A DNA stretch of 64,000 nucleotides. Origin: JBEKTW01 sp049515655. Its GTDB lineage: Bacteria; Bacteroidota; Ignavibacteria; UBA10030; SZUA-254. The notes under the pieces were generated by a model. It was not told the DNA's origin. It did not search any database and saw nothing but the letters and a program-made list of their open reading frames with translations. Below, piece after piece: positions 8,631 through 17,244 of this stretch. Within the stretch, counting starts at the first letter, position 1. Every line of letters begins with the position of its first letter. The translations under genes and the position numbers were made by a program. Where the stretch lies: the NCBI GenBank assembly GCA_049515655.1, contig JBEKTW010000013.1, positions 37,527-101,526 on the forward strand, written 5' to 3'.

Positions 8631-8809
8631 CCCGACCGGCGCGTGCGATATCACGGGCATCTCCGACCGCCATGTTTCAATATGCTGCGTAGAAAATCGC
8701 TGAGAGTGGCCCCCCGAGGGAGAAGAGATTTATTCAAGCTGCAAATTCGCAAGCTCATCTCAGCGAGACCTCAATTTCATTTCGGGCTGAGTGTTAATTC
8801 CTCTTCTCC
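8493..8809 (+). repeat. Duplicated block, copy 1 (anti-sigma 3' end plus leader)
   Basis: The 317-bp block starting at GTGGTTATTCTTTTTCACC is repeated at 14655-14970. In the coding part (138 bp) the copies differ at 12 positions, of which 11 are synonymous and one changes Ala to Val. The non-coding part (8631-8809) is also recognisable, though more diverged. The gap 8631-9099 before the large secreted-protein gene holds this leader and no credible gene. Confidence 0.9.
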
Positions 8810-9099
8810 ATCCAGGAAACTCGGTTTTGTTATTGCCGAGAAGAACATCTGAAATATCATTGTGTCGGTCATTGTTTAGAGATTTAGAATGTTGAAGGGG
8901 GCAGCGTAGCTGTCACGGAACTTGCAAGATCAGGACATTCAAGTTTTCCTTGATTCCCTCTGGGATGGTTGTGTTCTTCGGGAGTGAAGAGTTATTACGT
9001 GAAGAGACTTTCGCAATGTCAACAGCTTGCAATTTACCCATCAAAGGGGTACCTTTCTAAGGAAGCATCCCTCAAGAAGTAATAGGAAGGGTTACGAAA

Positions 9100-12000
9100 A
9101 TGAGGCAACTTCGCTTACACGTTGGCATCATTGCACTCACATTACTGTCTACGCTTTCTCTCGCCCAGAGTACGCGGACTTGGACGCAAACAAGTGTCGC
9201 GGACTTTGTTTCCGGAACATCCGAAAATACCGTCGTCACAAATAACTGGGGAGGTGAAGTCCAGTTGGCCCCTCCTCTGCTTACGAAACAAGCTGATACG
9301 GTTGACAATACATTTATCCGCTTTCGGGCCTACAATAAACACCGCCAGTTCATTCGCTATTGGGTGGCTGATCAGGATCTCTATGTGCAGCGGTATGATT
9401 CCCTGGAGCAGACCGTGGGTCCAACGGTGAAAGTAAACGATGGAGATAAACGACCCTATCCTGAAAGTCCTTCGGTAGGCCTGCTCAACAATGGTTGCTT
9501 CTATGTCGCATGGCAAGCCGTGGGAGTGGGGTTCCAGGGACAACTGTTTGACAGTTCAAGCAATAAAGTTGGGGCAAACCAGACGATTGACGACCGTGCA
9601 TATGATAATCCATCGGTGCTGGCAAATGAGACCGATGCAACATTTTGGATCTTCGCGTCCATGCTGCTTGGAAGCACAGACTCGTCAGACTCGATGGCAA
9701 TATTCTATTGGCGAATGAACTTGCAGGCGAGCGTCATCGACGGTCCCCTCAGAATTCATAGCGTCAACTACAGGATTTCAGAGCGGATGCCAAGGGCTAT
9801 TTCAGACGCAAAGGGAAATACTGTCTTGGTTTATACCGGCTCTAATTCGAGAATGTATGGGGGAGATACAAGATTGATGTTGCAGCGGTTCGCAGGCGAT
9901 GGATCACCATTGAGTTCCATCCTGGAGGTATCCGAAGTCAGAGACATCTCCTTCTATTATCAGCAGATTGCTTTTGATGGTGCAGGACGATTTCTGGTCG
10001 TCTGGGCGGATAGCCGGGATGTCGCCGGCCGTTTTGTCTATGGTCAGCTGTTTGATTCGATCGGTTCGAAGATTGGCAGGAACTTCCGAGTCGATATTCC
10101 GCGAAGTGGCTTTGGAGAGAATAGCCTCTTGGATCTTTTTTGTCAAGATGACTTCTACACGATTTCGTGGCTCAGCACCAACTCCGTAACCTATGAGCAA
10201 CTCGTCGTTCGCAATCAATGGCAGTACAATAAGCGCACGGAGGGATGTCTCACTTCCTCCATCCACGATGCCGGTCCAATAATTCAATCCTATAACAGTC
10301 TTTCTTTTGTATGCCAAGCTCCAATCGGGACTTTGGTGAAGTTTCGATTGCGTGCAGGAAATACCTATTCTGAGCTTGACACTGCTCAATGGTACGGCCC
10401 CACCGATTCTATTGACGCCTACTACACCATATCCGGAGAACCTATCAATCCCCGACACGACCAGAAACGCTATATGCAATGGAAGGCATACTTTTCATCC
10501 AGACAGTGGGGCTCCACTGCTGTTCTGGAAGATGTGTCCGTTGCGTACACTCTTTCCGACGCCGCATCTCCGACCGCACCGTCTTCTGTATCAGCCCAGG
10601 GGGAACATGGCATGGTCACTCTGGCATGGCAACCTTCGCCGTCCCCCGCAGTTATGGGATATAAGATCTTTCGTGGTACATCACCTGCATTGTACGACCC
10701 CCAATGGACAAAAGAGGTTACCAACTCGACCTTTGTGTTTAATGACACGGCTGTAGCCAACGGAACAAGTTATTACTACGCCATTACAGTCTTCGACAGC
10801 AACTTCTTAGAGAGCAGTTATTCACCAGAAGTTGCGGCAACACCTTTTGGTATAACAATGTACGTCTCGGTGACCGCAGGGGCAGGGGGTGATGGAACTT
10901 CTGAGAATCCCTTCTCCACAATTCAGGATGCCATGGCACATGCTCTAGCATTCGATACGGTTCAAGTTCTTCCAGGTATATACAATGGCAGGGTAATAAT
11001 CAAGCCGTACGTATCGCTCACAGGCAGCGGTCCCAGGGTAACGGTCATCCAGGCAGGAAACGATTCCGGTATAATAACTTGCAAGACACGATCATCGCTC
11101 ACCGCATTCACCATTAAACAAATTGGCCCGTTGACAGCGCTATGTGCTGTCTGGGCTGGGGACGCAAGCCCAACCATTGTCGGGAATGTGATCATAGATG
11201 CTTCTTCCCCATCAAGAACCGCGGCTGCTCACAAATCGACTCACGGAAGATATCCCCTAGATGCCCAAGCGGATCTCATATTTGCAAACGGAGGGAGCCC
11301 CGTTGTGGAAAGAAACTACATCGTTGGATTTGCCGGCATTGGGATCGATGGATCTTCGACGACGTATGCCTCAATATCAAACAACATCATGGTGACAGCG
11401 GCAGGAGGCATACAAGTGTACAACGATGCTGCCGCTTTCATCACGAACAACACCATCATCGTAACGGGATATGACGCGTCACCACGATACGTATGCGGCG
11501 AGGGAATCTCACTTTTTAGTTATCCGCCGGGCGATATTCGAAATAATATAATCATTGGCTCCTCACCTTCAGGAGGTGCCGGACTCATTGCAGGCCCTGC
11601 AACCGACTATCAGAGGATGATCATTGCCTATAACAATGTGTGGAATTTCCAGTCCACGTACGAAGCTGTCAAAACCGGCCCGGGAAATATCTCAGCAGAC
11701 CCATTATTTACTAATTCTGCCACAGGGGACTACCGACTGAAATCAGGCTCCCCGTGCCGCAACGCCGGCGATTCCCGGTCGTCGTACAATAATCTCGACG
11801 GTTCGCGGAACGACATGGGGGCATTCGGCGGACCGCATCCAATCGATCCGTCAATTTTCCCCGGATTTGCGGTCAGTTTTACCCTCGGCAGTACTTCAGG
11901 ATTTCCCGGAGATACTGTCAGTATTGGCGCCAGCATCGACAACCCCGCCCATCTTTCCTCGCTGCATTTCTCCCTCGAGTATGATCCGGCCATGATCATT

Positions 12001-14049
12001 CTCAGTGCGGTCAACAAAACTCAATTGTCGGGTCTGTTTCAACTCGACGTTGACTCTAGCATTCACGGACGCACATCGATTGCCCTTAGCCAGGCAGGGG
12101 AACTAGGTGCGGGCAATGGTGAATTGCTAAAATTTCAGTTCCTCATTGTACCGACAGCCTCCGCCGATCAAGCTTCACCACTGACCGTCACCGGGTTGCT
12201 GGTTCAAGACAGCTCTGGCCAGCCGCTGGTTCTCAGTGGAATTCAACATGGAACGGTCGCCGTGAGTCCTGGAAGCAATGGGGGACGATATGTATTTGTG
12301 GATCAACGGAACACTTCAGGGATGCGAGACGGCACCCGGCACCGTCCTTTCGCGAGCATTCAGAGTGGTATTGGCCATGCTTCCCCCGGCGACACGGTGA
12401 TCATTGCTGCCGGTCTTTACAAGGAAGCCATCGTAGTTCCTGATAGCCTCTCTATCCGGGGTAGCGGAGCTAACGGAACAATATTGCAGGTCGACAGTGC
12501 CGATGCACCCAATGCCGCAGTCACATTCTCTAATTCAAGAGGCTCCAGGATCAGTGGCCTGACAATCTCCAAGTCGACAAGTTTGGTTGAATGCAACACA
12601 TCGAGTGTCGAAATATACAATTGCGCCTTGGTCGGTAACTCAAGCGGTGACTCCAAAGTACTATCTCTAAGAGGCAACTCGCAGGCATCCATTCACGATA
12701 ACTACTTCGTTGGAGGTACAAGCGGCTTTCCGATCTCGACCACCGACAGCGTGACCGCCACGATTTTCAGAAACATCATTCGATGCAGCGGCCCTGGCTA
12801 TGGTATTGGCATCACGGGGGGATGCGCTTCGATAAACAACAACCGCATTTACGCTGGCGGGGGAAACGGTTCTGCGATCACGATTTTCAACTCGCATCAT
12901 TATGTACAGATCAACAATAACCTCTTCCGTTCAGTGATATCTGAAGGCGGAGGAATTTTGGCTTCCAATAGCGACAGCATTGAGATCATCAATAATACTT
13001 TTGATACCAAATGGACAGGCATCGAGTGCAGGAATTCTACCGCCATAATTATGAACAACATTGTCACCGGTAATCTGATTTTTGGAGTAGGAATGAGTCT
13101 GGGTTCGGTCACCTCGTATAATGACGTGTGGGGTAATACGACTGATTATCACAATGGCTCAACTGGGACCGGCGATATTTCTCACGACCCCTGGTTTGTG
13201 GACGTGGAACATGAAAACTACCGGCTCCTCCCCAACTCTCCATGCAAAAATGCTGGCAATCCTGATCCAGCTTATTACAACCCGGATTCATCTCGAAATG
13301 ACATGGGATTGCTTGGCGGACGAGGATTAGACACAACCTTTTTCCAGCCGGGCGGAACGGTCCTACAAATACTAGGAACACAGATTGCGGTCAATGAAAC
13401 TGTCGTTGTTCCAGTTTCTGGCTCGCTTCTACGGGGAACTGCGACGGCAGACCTGCAACTCGCCTATAATCCATCCCAACTTGACTTTGTTGGAGCCAAA
13501 ACAACTCCACAAACGTCAATGTTTTCGCTCTCACAATCGCAGGATATACCCGGGAACGTAACCCTTACCCTTCGTAGCTTTCACGGTCTCTCGCACGATT
13601 CTCTCAGTATCGTTGAGGTTCACTTTGTGGCTCGCCAAACAAAAGGAAACAGTTCGGTAACATTTCGTTCTGCAAAACTGTACAATGAAACAACTGCAGA
13701 AATCCCGATTTCGAAACTCATCAGTGGAACTGTCGTCGTCACTTCCGTGGATGAGAAACAGACCGCACCACACTCATTTTCACTCAAACAGAATTATCCC
13801 AATCCCTTCAATCCTTCAACGACATTGCAGTACACTATCGCAAGGGCGACCCATGTCGAGCTGAAAGTCTATAATATCCTCGGTCAGCAAATCAAGACCC
13901 TCATTTCTGAAATGGAATTGCCTGGAAGTTACAAAATTGTTTGGGACGGCACCAACGCCGTTCGTGTTCCTTTGTCATCGGGCGTATATATTGGGGTGCT
14001 ACAGGCGGGAGATTTTCGACAAGCTATCAAGATGCTCCTTCTTAGATAG
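9100..14049 (+). CDS. Large secreted T9SS cargo protein, beta-helix and cohesin-like domains
   Basis: This 1649-residue exported protein has a signal peptide (RLHVGIIALTLLSTLSLAQ) after ATG 9100 and an AGGAAGGG site. Residues about 25-485 form a beta-rich region. A fibronectin type III domain lies at about 490-580 (TAPSSVSAQ...VTLAWQPS). A right-handed parallel beta-helix with DUF1565-type start (GTSENPFSTIQDA) runs about 585-910 and a cohesin-like domain about 924-1054 (FHFSLEYDPAMI-type core). A second beta-helix (about 1064-1404, GTRHRPFASIQSG) and a second cohesin-like domain (about 1417-1544) follow. The last 90 residues are a type A T9SS sorting domain (NYPNPFNPSTT...LKVYNILGQ). It is therefore exported through Sec and T9SS to the cell surface. 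It may bind or process polysaccharide, but no catalytic residues were identified. Confidence 0.88.
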   Translation: MRQLRLHVGIIALTLLSTLSLAQSTRTWTQTSVADFVSGTSENTVVTNNWGGEVQLAPPLLTKQADTVDNTFIRFRAYNKHRQFIRYWVADQDLYVQRYDSLEQTVGPTVKVNDGDKRPYPESPSVGLLNNGCFYVAWQAVGVGFQGQLFDSSSNKVGANQTIDDRAYDNPSVLANETDATFWIFASMLLGSTDSSDSMAIFYWRMNLQASVIDGPLRIHSVNYRISERMPRAISDAKGNTVLVYTGSNSRMYGGDTRLMLQRFAGDGSPLSSILEVSEVRDISFYYQQIAFDGAGRFLVVWADSRDVAGRFVYGQLFDSIGSKIGRNFRVDIPRSGFGENSLLDLFCQDDFYTISWLSTNSVTYEQLVVRNQWQYNKRTEGCLTSSIHDAGPIIQSYNSLSFVCQAPIGTLVKFRLRAGNTYSELDTAQWYGPTDSIDAYYTISGEPINPRHDQKRYMQWKAYFSSRQWGSTAVLEDVSVAYTLSDAASPTAPSSVSAQGEHGMVTLAWQPSPSPAVMGYKIFRGTSPALYDPQWTKEVTNSTFVFNDTAVANGTSYYYAITVFDSNFLESSYSPEVAATPFGITMYVSVTAGAGGDGTSENPFSTIQDAMAHALAFDTVQVLPGIYNGRVIIKPYVSLTGSGPRVTVIQAGNDSGIITCKTRSSLTAFTIKQIGPLTALCAVWAGDASPTIVGNVIIDASSPSRTAAAHKSTHGRYPLDAQADLIFANGGSPVVERNYIVGFAGIGIDGSSTTYASISNNIMVTAAGGIQVYNDAAAFITNNTIIVTGYDASPRYVCGEGISLFSYPPGDIRNNIIIGSSPSGGAGLIAGPATDYQRMIIAYNNVWNFQSTYEAVKTGPGNISADPLFTNSATGDYRLKSGSPCRNAGDSRSSYNNLDGSRNDMGAFGGPHPIDPSIFPGFAVSFTLGSTSGFPGDTVSIGASIDNPAHLSSLHFSLEYDPAMIILSAVNKTQLSGLFQLDVDSSIHGRTSIALSQAGELGAGNGELLKFQFLIVPTASADQASPLTVTGLLVQDSSGQPLVLSGIQHGTVAVSPGSNGGRYVFVDQRNTSGMRDGTRHRPFASIQSGIGHASPGDTVIIAAGLYKEAIVVPDSLSIRGSGANGTILQVDSADAPNAAVTFSNSRGSRISGLTISKSTSLVECNTSSVEIYNCALVGNSSGDSKVLSLRGNSQASIHDNYFVGGTSGFPISTTDSVTATIFRNIIRCSGPGYGIGITGGCASINNNRIYAGGGNGSAITIFNSHHYVQINNNLFRSVISEGGGILASNSDSIEIINNTFDTKWTGIECRNSTAIIMNNIVTGNLIFGVGMSLGSVTSYNDVWGNTTDYHNGSTGTGDISHDPWFVDVEHENYRLLPNSPCKNAGNPDPAYYNPDSSRNDMGLLGGRGLDTTFFQPGGTVLQILGTQIAVNETVVVPVSGSLLRGTATADLQLAYNPSQLDFVGAKTTPQTSMFSLSQSQDIPGNVTLTLRSFHGLSHDSLSIVEVHFVARQTKGNSSVTFRSAKLYNETTAEIPISKLISGTVVVTSVDEKQTAPHSFSLKQNYPNPFNPSTTLQYTIARATHVELKVYNILGQQIKTLISEMELPGSYKIVWDGTNAVRVPLSSGVYIGVLQAGDFRQAIKMLLLR

Positions 14050-14170
14050 CATCAAGTAGAAAAGCACGATGAACCTGCGCGGGGGTGTTCCCACTCGTTC
14101 ACCGCAAAGAACAATCCTGGACCATATGCCGATAGCTCTCCCTCCGGCCCTTCGGAGAAGCGAAGCCTCT

Positions 14171-14254
14171 GTAGAGTAGGACAATAGTGTAACTTTCGTT
14201 ATTTCTACTGAACCCTCATCAAACCGTACGTGAGGTTTTCCCTCATACGGCTTT
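14171..14254 (-). ncRNA. Group II intron domains V and VI
   Basis: Domain V is about 34 nt at 14221-14254. Its minus strand begins AAGCCGTATGAGG and ends CCTCACGTACGGTTT, keeping the AGC catalytic triad and a GAAA tetraloop. Between it and the 3' end lies a domain VI-like stem (AGTAG...CTACT outer pair, TAAC-GAAA-GTTA tip). The 3' end is CTAC at 14171. Confidence 0.8.
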
Positions 14255-14276
14255 CCTGAATGTTCATACTTTCCGG

Positions 14277-14654
14277 CTATAGCTGACAAACTTTGTAGTT
14301 GCAAAACAAGCCCAGTTTGCCATAGATGTAATCAGAGTCAACTCTATTCCAACCGTAGCCCCGCCGTCCTTTGCGTCGTTGCAGCGTATGCCGCACTCGT
14401 TTGTTCACAAAATCGGCGAGTCTGCCGAACGTCTCCGAGGCGTCCCCAATCCGGAAGTAGCCTACCCACCCGCGCAGAAAACGATTCGCCCTCTGCACCT
14501 GCTCCTTCATTCGCAACGGCAGTGAGTGGTGAAGAAGACTTCTCACCTTCTCTCGGAACCGTTGCTCACTTCGCTTGCTGGGTGACACCAAAATCAAATC
14601 CGTTCCTGTCTTCCTGTTCTGGACGTTCCGAAATTGAAAACCGAGGAAGTTCAC
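14277..14654 (-). pseudogene. Group II intron reverse transcriptase/maturase, C-terminal fragment
   Basis: About 125 residues match the end of group II intron-encoded proteins: NFLGFQF-type finger end, VSPSKRSEQRFREKVR, and the maturase (GIIM) motif NRFLRGWVGYFRIGDA, then a basic tail RRKGRRGYGW. The YADD catalytic region and everything before it are missing. The open frame continues past 14654 to 14894, but those residues are the antisense of the duplicated anti-sigma block, not part of the maturase. The gene is dead by 5' truncation. Confidence 0.85.
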
Positions 14655-14792
14655 GTGGTTATTCTTTTTCACCTGTTTCTGGCCGGTCGGGCGGAAATTC
14701 TGGAATTCATCATTCTGACGGCGGGGCTCGCCTGGGTGTTCGTCGGAATCCTGAAACCACTTTTTTTCAGCCGGATCGGGCAAGGGACATAG
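14655..14792 (+). pseudogene. Anti-sigma factor, 3' fragment of a second copy
   Basis: The last 45 codons and TAG stop of an anti-sigma gene, identical in protein to the C-terminus of the gene at 8196 except for one Ala-to-Val change. The zinc-binding half and any partner sigma gene are gone, cut at the junction with the group II intron fragment. The strong excess of synonymous changes shows that both copies were once under selection as functional proteins. Confidence 0.85.
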
Positions 14793-14970
14793 CCGAACTG
14801 GCGCGGACGATATCGTGAGGATCTCCGCCAGGCATGTTCGATATGTCGCGGAGGGTATCGCTGGTATTGGACCGCAGAGGGAGAAGAAATTCATTCAAGC
14901 TGCCAATTCGCAAGCTCATCTCGGCGGGACCTCAATCTCTTCTCGGGCTGAGTGTTGATTCCTCTTTTCT
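14655..14970 (+). repeat. Duplicated block, copy 2
   Basis: The 316-bp counterpart of 8493-8809. The first 138 bp are the anti-sigma fragment and the rest (14793-14970) is the diverged non-coding leader. The stretch up to 15057 contains no gene. Confidence 0.88.
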
Positions 14971-15057
14971 TCTCGTCTGACATCCCGGAGGAACCATTCC
15001 GCCTGACCTTTCTTGGGCTTCCTTGGCAATCAAAGGAGCCACTCTTCCACGAAAAGA

Positions 15058-15135
15058 AGGTTATACCCTAATTTCATTTTTGCATAAATAAGGATATATC
15101 CTTATATTAATTTGAATAAAATGAGGATATAACCT
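15058..15135 (+). promoter_or_regulatory. Three evenly spaced operator boxes with embedded promoter
   Basis: Three 12-bp boxes fitting AGGWTATAHCCT lie at 15058-15069 (AGGTTATACCCT), 15091-15102 (AGGATATATCCT) and 15124-15135 (AGGATATAACCT), exactly 33 bp apart. The middle one is the core of a perfect 18-bp palindrome (15088-15105). A sigma-70-like promoter, TTGCAT (15080-15085), 17 bp, TATATT (15103-15108), has its spacer filled by the middle box. The third box overlaps the ribosome-binding region and ends one base before the ATG at 15137. This layout fits autorepression by the XRE protein encoded next. Confidence 0.7.
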
Positions 15136-15136
15136 A

Positions 15137-15601
15137 ATGATCAATCCGAACAGAAGGCTCCTAGTAGAACAACTTGACGAAAAGCTTGAAAAATTGCTGG
15201 TCTTGAGGCAAATGGGCGTCCCGTCAAAGGGGTGGATAAACGCTATTAGAACCGCCATGAATATGTCCTTGGTGCAGCTCGCAAAGCGACTCAAAATAAC
15301 ATCGGTCAGCGTCAGAGAGATTGAAGAGCGGGAAAAAAACAAGAATATCACCTTGAAGAAATTGACGCAGGTCGCCGAGGCATTGAGTCTTCAGCTCGTT
15401 TATGGGTTTATTCCGAGAGATTCTTCCATCGAAAAGATGATAGAACACCGCGCACTCCAAGTCGCGCGTGAAATTGTGATGAGAACTTCCCACACGATGG
15501 AACTCGAGGAACAAGAAAACAGAGAGACGCGATTGCAGAAAGCGATCAAGGATAGAGCAAAACAAATACAACAAGAAATGCCCAAGTATTTATGGGACTA
15601 G
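15137..15601 (+). CDS. Mobile mystery protein A (XRE-type regulator)
   Basis: This 154-residue DNA-binding protein has an XRE-type helix-turn-helix at about residues 34-90 (GWINAIRTAMNMSLVQLAKRLKITSVSVREIEERE) and a charged helical C-terminus. Size, sequence style and the Fic-domain partner match the mobile mystery protein A family, found sporadically as A/B pairs in unrelated genomes. It likely acts as the repressor or antitoxin-like partner of protein B and binds the three boxes in front of it. The stop overlaps the start of gene B by 10 bp. The module sits in a scarred region next to intron and anti-sigma fragments, consistent with horizontal arrival. Confidence 0.88.
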   Translation: MINPNRRLLVEQLDEKLEKLLVLRQMGVPSKGWINAIRTAMNMSLVQLAKRLKITSVSVREIEEREKNKNITLKKLTQVAEALSLQLVYGFIPRDSSIEKMIEHRALQVAREIVMRTSHTMELEEQENRETRLQKAIKDRAKQIQQEMPKYLWD

Positions 15602-16188
15602 AACTCGATTACGCAAATGGCCAAACTCCTCTTGATGAAGACGAGAAAGAGGGCTTGCTCATTGATAGCATCACGACGCGAGGGGAGCTTGATGAGTTTG
15701 AACAACTCGGCGTGGAAAAAGCCATTGAATGGACAATGAAGAGAAAACTTCAAGTTGAACAGATCTTAGCCGAGGCTTTTGTGAGGGAATTGCACAAGAG
15801 GATGTTTGGTGATATCTGGAGATGGGCCGGCCAATTCAGAACATCGAACAAGAATCTTGGAGTAGACAAATCCCAGATTCCTATCGAGTTAAAGAAGCTG
15901 ATGGATGACTGCCGATATTGGATTCATGAGGAGACTTTCGCCGCGGATGAAATTGCGGTGAGGTTCAGCCATCGGATTGTCACGATTCATCCCTTCGCGA
16001 ACGGCAACGGGAGACATTCGCGATTGATTGCAGATATTCTGGTGAGCCACGGATTTGGTAAGCCCCATTTTTCATGGGGAAGCATTAATCTGACTGCAAA
16101 AGGCGAAGCAAGGTCAAGGTACATAGGAGCTCTCAAAGAAGCCGATCAAAACAACTACGAGCCGCTCATTCAATTCGCAAGGCTGTAA
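15592..16188 (+). CDS. Mobile mystery protein B (Fic domain protein)
   Basis: This 198-residue protein has a Fic core with the active-site motif HPFANGNGRHSR, catalytic His at about residue 133, which fits the consensus H-x-F-x-x-GNGR. Fic enzymes usually transfer AMP or related groups from nucleotides to protein hydroxyls. N-terminal helices (about 1-60, including RGELDEFEQLGVEKA) may hold an inhibitory element, but a clear inhibitory S/T-x-x-x-E/G-x-x-x-N helix was not assigned. Start ATG 15592 lies inside gene A, so the pair is translationally coupled. It is likely the toxin-like half of a mobile two-gene module. Its target is unknown. Confidence 0.88.
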   Translation: MGLELDYANGQTPLDEDEKEGLLIDSITTRGELDEFEQLGVEKAIEWTMKRKLQVEQILAEAFVRELHKRMFGDIWRWAGQFRTSNKNLGVDKSQIPIELKKLMDDCRYWIHEETFAADEIAVRFSHRIVTIHPFANGNGRHSRLIADILVSHGFGKPHFSWGSINLTAKGEARSRYIGALKEADQNNYEPLIQFARL

Positions 16189-16199
16189 GAGCTCAGACT

Positions 16200-16286
16200 A
16201 TGACTTATCTTGCGATTGTGATCCTACTGCTTGTCGCCGTGTTGGTGGGAGTAGTGGTATTTGGAGTCAAGCTGAGCAGGAAGTGA
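16200..16286 (+). pseudogene. 3' fragment of a NEW3-protein gene (or 28-residue one-helix protein)
   Basis: This 28-codon frame encodes one hydrophobic helix and the tail VVVFGVKLSRK. Its last 23 residues match the C-terminus of the NEW3 protein at 4955-6415 almost exactly, and the DNA after the stop is also the same kind of repeat tract. It is therefore the 3' stump of a second NEW3-type gene, cut just 5' by the mobile mystery module. A free-standing micro-protein is possible but less likely. Confidence 0.7.
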
Positions 16287-16550
16287 GTTCAAAAGGCAGA
16301 AAGGGTGAAACGGTGATTGGGAGAAGGGGCGAAACGGAGAAGCGGTGAGAAATGAATGGAGTAGTGGATTAATGGAGTGATGGAGTAGTTGAGATTGTGA
16401 GACGCAACAAGCCAAATAGCTAATAGCCAAAGGCCAAGAGCCAAAAGCAATGAGCAATGACGAATGACAAGGAACGAAGTACCAAGAACAAAGAACCAAT
16501 AACAAGGAACCAACAACTAAGAACCAAGAACCATCCGGAAAATGACAACG
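16287..16550 (+). repeat. Heptanucleotide-type degenerate repeat tract, copy 4
   Basis: No gene here. Blocks GGCAGAAAGGGTGAAACGGTGA, GGAGTAGTGGATTAATGGAG, AGATTGTGAGACGCAACAAGCC, AATAGCCAAAGGCC and AACCAACAACTAAG follow the stump at 16200-16286 in the same order as after the NEW3 gene at 6415. The tract ends about 20 bp before the stop of the ATPase gene on the other strand. Confidence 0.65.
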
Positions 16551-16569
16551 AGCATCCCCGGAAGTCCTG

Positions 16570-17244
16570 TCAGGTTTTTTCTTCGCGTTCGAGCCAGCCG
16601 TCGAGGAGATGGACGATACGGTCACCGTAGGCCGCGTTCTTCTCAGAGTGGGTCACCTGGACGATCGTCGTGCCCTCTTTGTTCAGCTTTCCGAACATCT
16701 CCATAATTTCCTGGCCCTGCCTAGAGTTCAGGTTGCCGGTCGGCTCATCCGCCAGGATCAGCTTCGGGTTCATGATCACGGCACGCGCCACGGCGACCAG
16801 CTGCTGCTGTCCTCCGGATAACTGGTTCGGGAACAAATCCTTCTTCGCCACGATCTGGAACCGGTCAAGTGCTTCAGCCACAATGCTTTTCCGCTCATCG
16901 GCATTCACCTTCCTGTAGAGAAGGGGCGTTTCCAGGTTCTCGTAGACCGTCAGGTCATCGATGAGATGGTAGCTCTGAAATACGAACCCGATGTTCTGCT
17001 GGTGAAGCCAGGTCAGTTTCTTCTCGCTGAGACCGTGGACGGCCTGGTCAAAGAAATAATACTCGCCTTCCGACATGGTATCCAGCATGCCGATGATGTG
17101 CAGCAGCGTCGATTTGCCCGCGCCCGAGGGGCCCATGATGGTTAGGAACTCCCCTTCGGTCACATCAAGATCGATTTTCCTTAAAACGAAGGTCTTTATG
17201 AAACCATTCGTGTAATATTTCGTGAGGTTTTTCAGTCTTATCAT
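16570..17244 (-). CDS. ABC transporter ATP-binding protein (MacB/LolD type)
   Basis: This 224-residue ATPase has Walker A GPSGAGKST (about 38-46), Q-loop FVFQSYHLIDDLT, signature LSGGQQQ (about 143), Walker B LILADEPTG and the switch His in QVTHSE. The residue after the signature is Leu (QQLVAVARA) where most relatives, including the ATPase at 37425, have Arg, and the D-loop reads NLNS rather than NLDS. Its ATG directly follows the stop codon of the 92-residue gene with no gap. It is the last gene of the long permease operon. It probably energises one or more of the eight MacB-like permeases, all of which lack an ATPase domain. Confidence 0.9.
   Translation of the reverse strand: MIRLKNLTKYYTNGFIKTFVLRKIDLDVTEGEFLTIMGPSGAGKSTLLHIIGMLDTMSEGEYYFFDQAVHGLSEKKLTWLHQQNIGFVFQSYHLIDDLTVYENLETPLLYRKVNADERKSIVAEALDRFQIVAKKDLFPNQLSGGQQQLVAVARAVIMNPKLILADEPTGNLNSRQGQEIMEMFGKLNKEGTTIVQVTHSEKNAAYGDRIVHLLDGWLEREEKT

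Larger units (their letters stand above)
14171..14654 (-). mobile_element. Group II intron remnant (3' half only)
   Basis: On the minus strand a maturase C-terminus (14277-14654) is followed by a classic domain V hairpin (14221-14254), a domain VI-like stem and an intron-type 3' end CCTACTCTAC at 14171. The 5' half (domains I-III and the reverse-transcriptase catalytic part) is absent. The element stops at a sharp junction with duplicated anti-sigma sequence at 14655. It cannot splice or move by itself. The 120 bp between the secreted-protein stop (14049) and the intron end contain no gene. Confidence 0.85.

Noticed and set aside
8643..8852. Short plus-strand frame in the leader of the secreted protein
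   Set aside because: The matching frame is not kept in the duplicated copy at 14793-14970, and it shows no protein features.
14655..14894. Extended reading frame of the intron maturase into the duplicated block
   Set aside because: It is the antisense of the anti-sigma 3' end and leader, so it is not maturase sequence.
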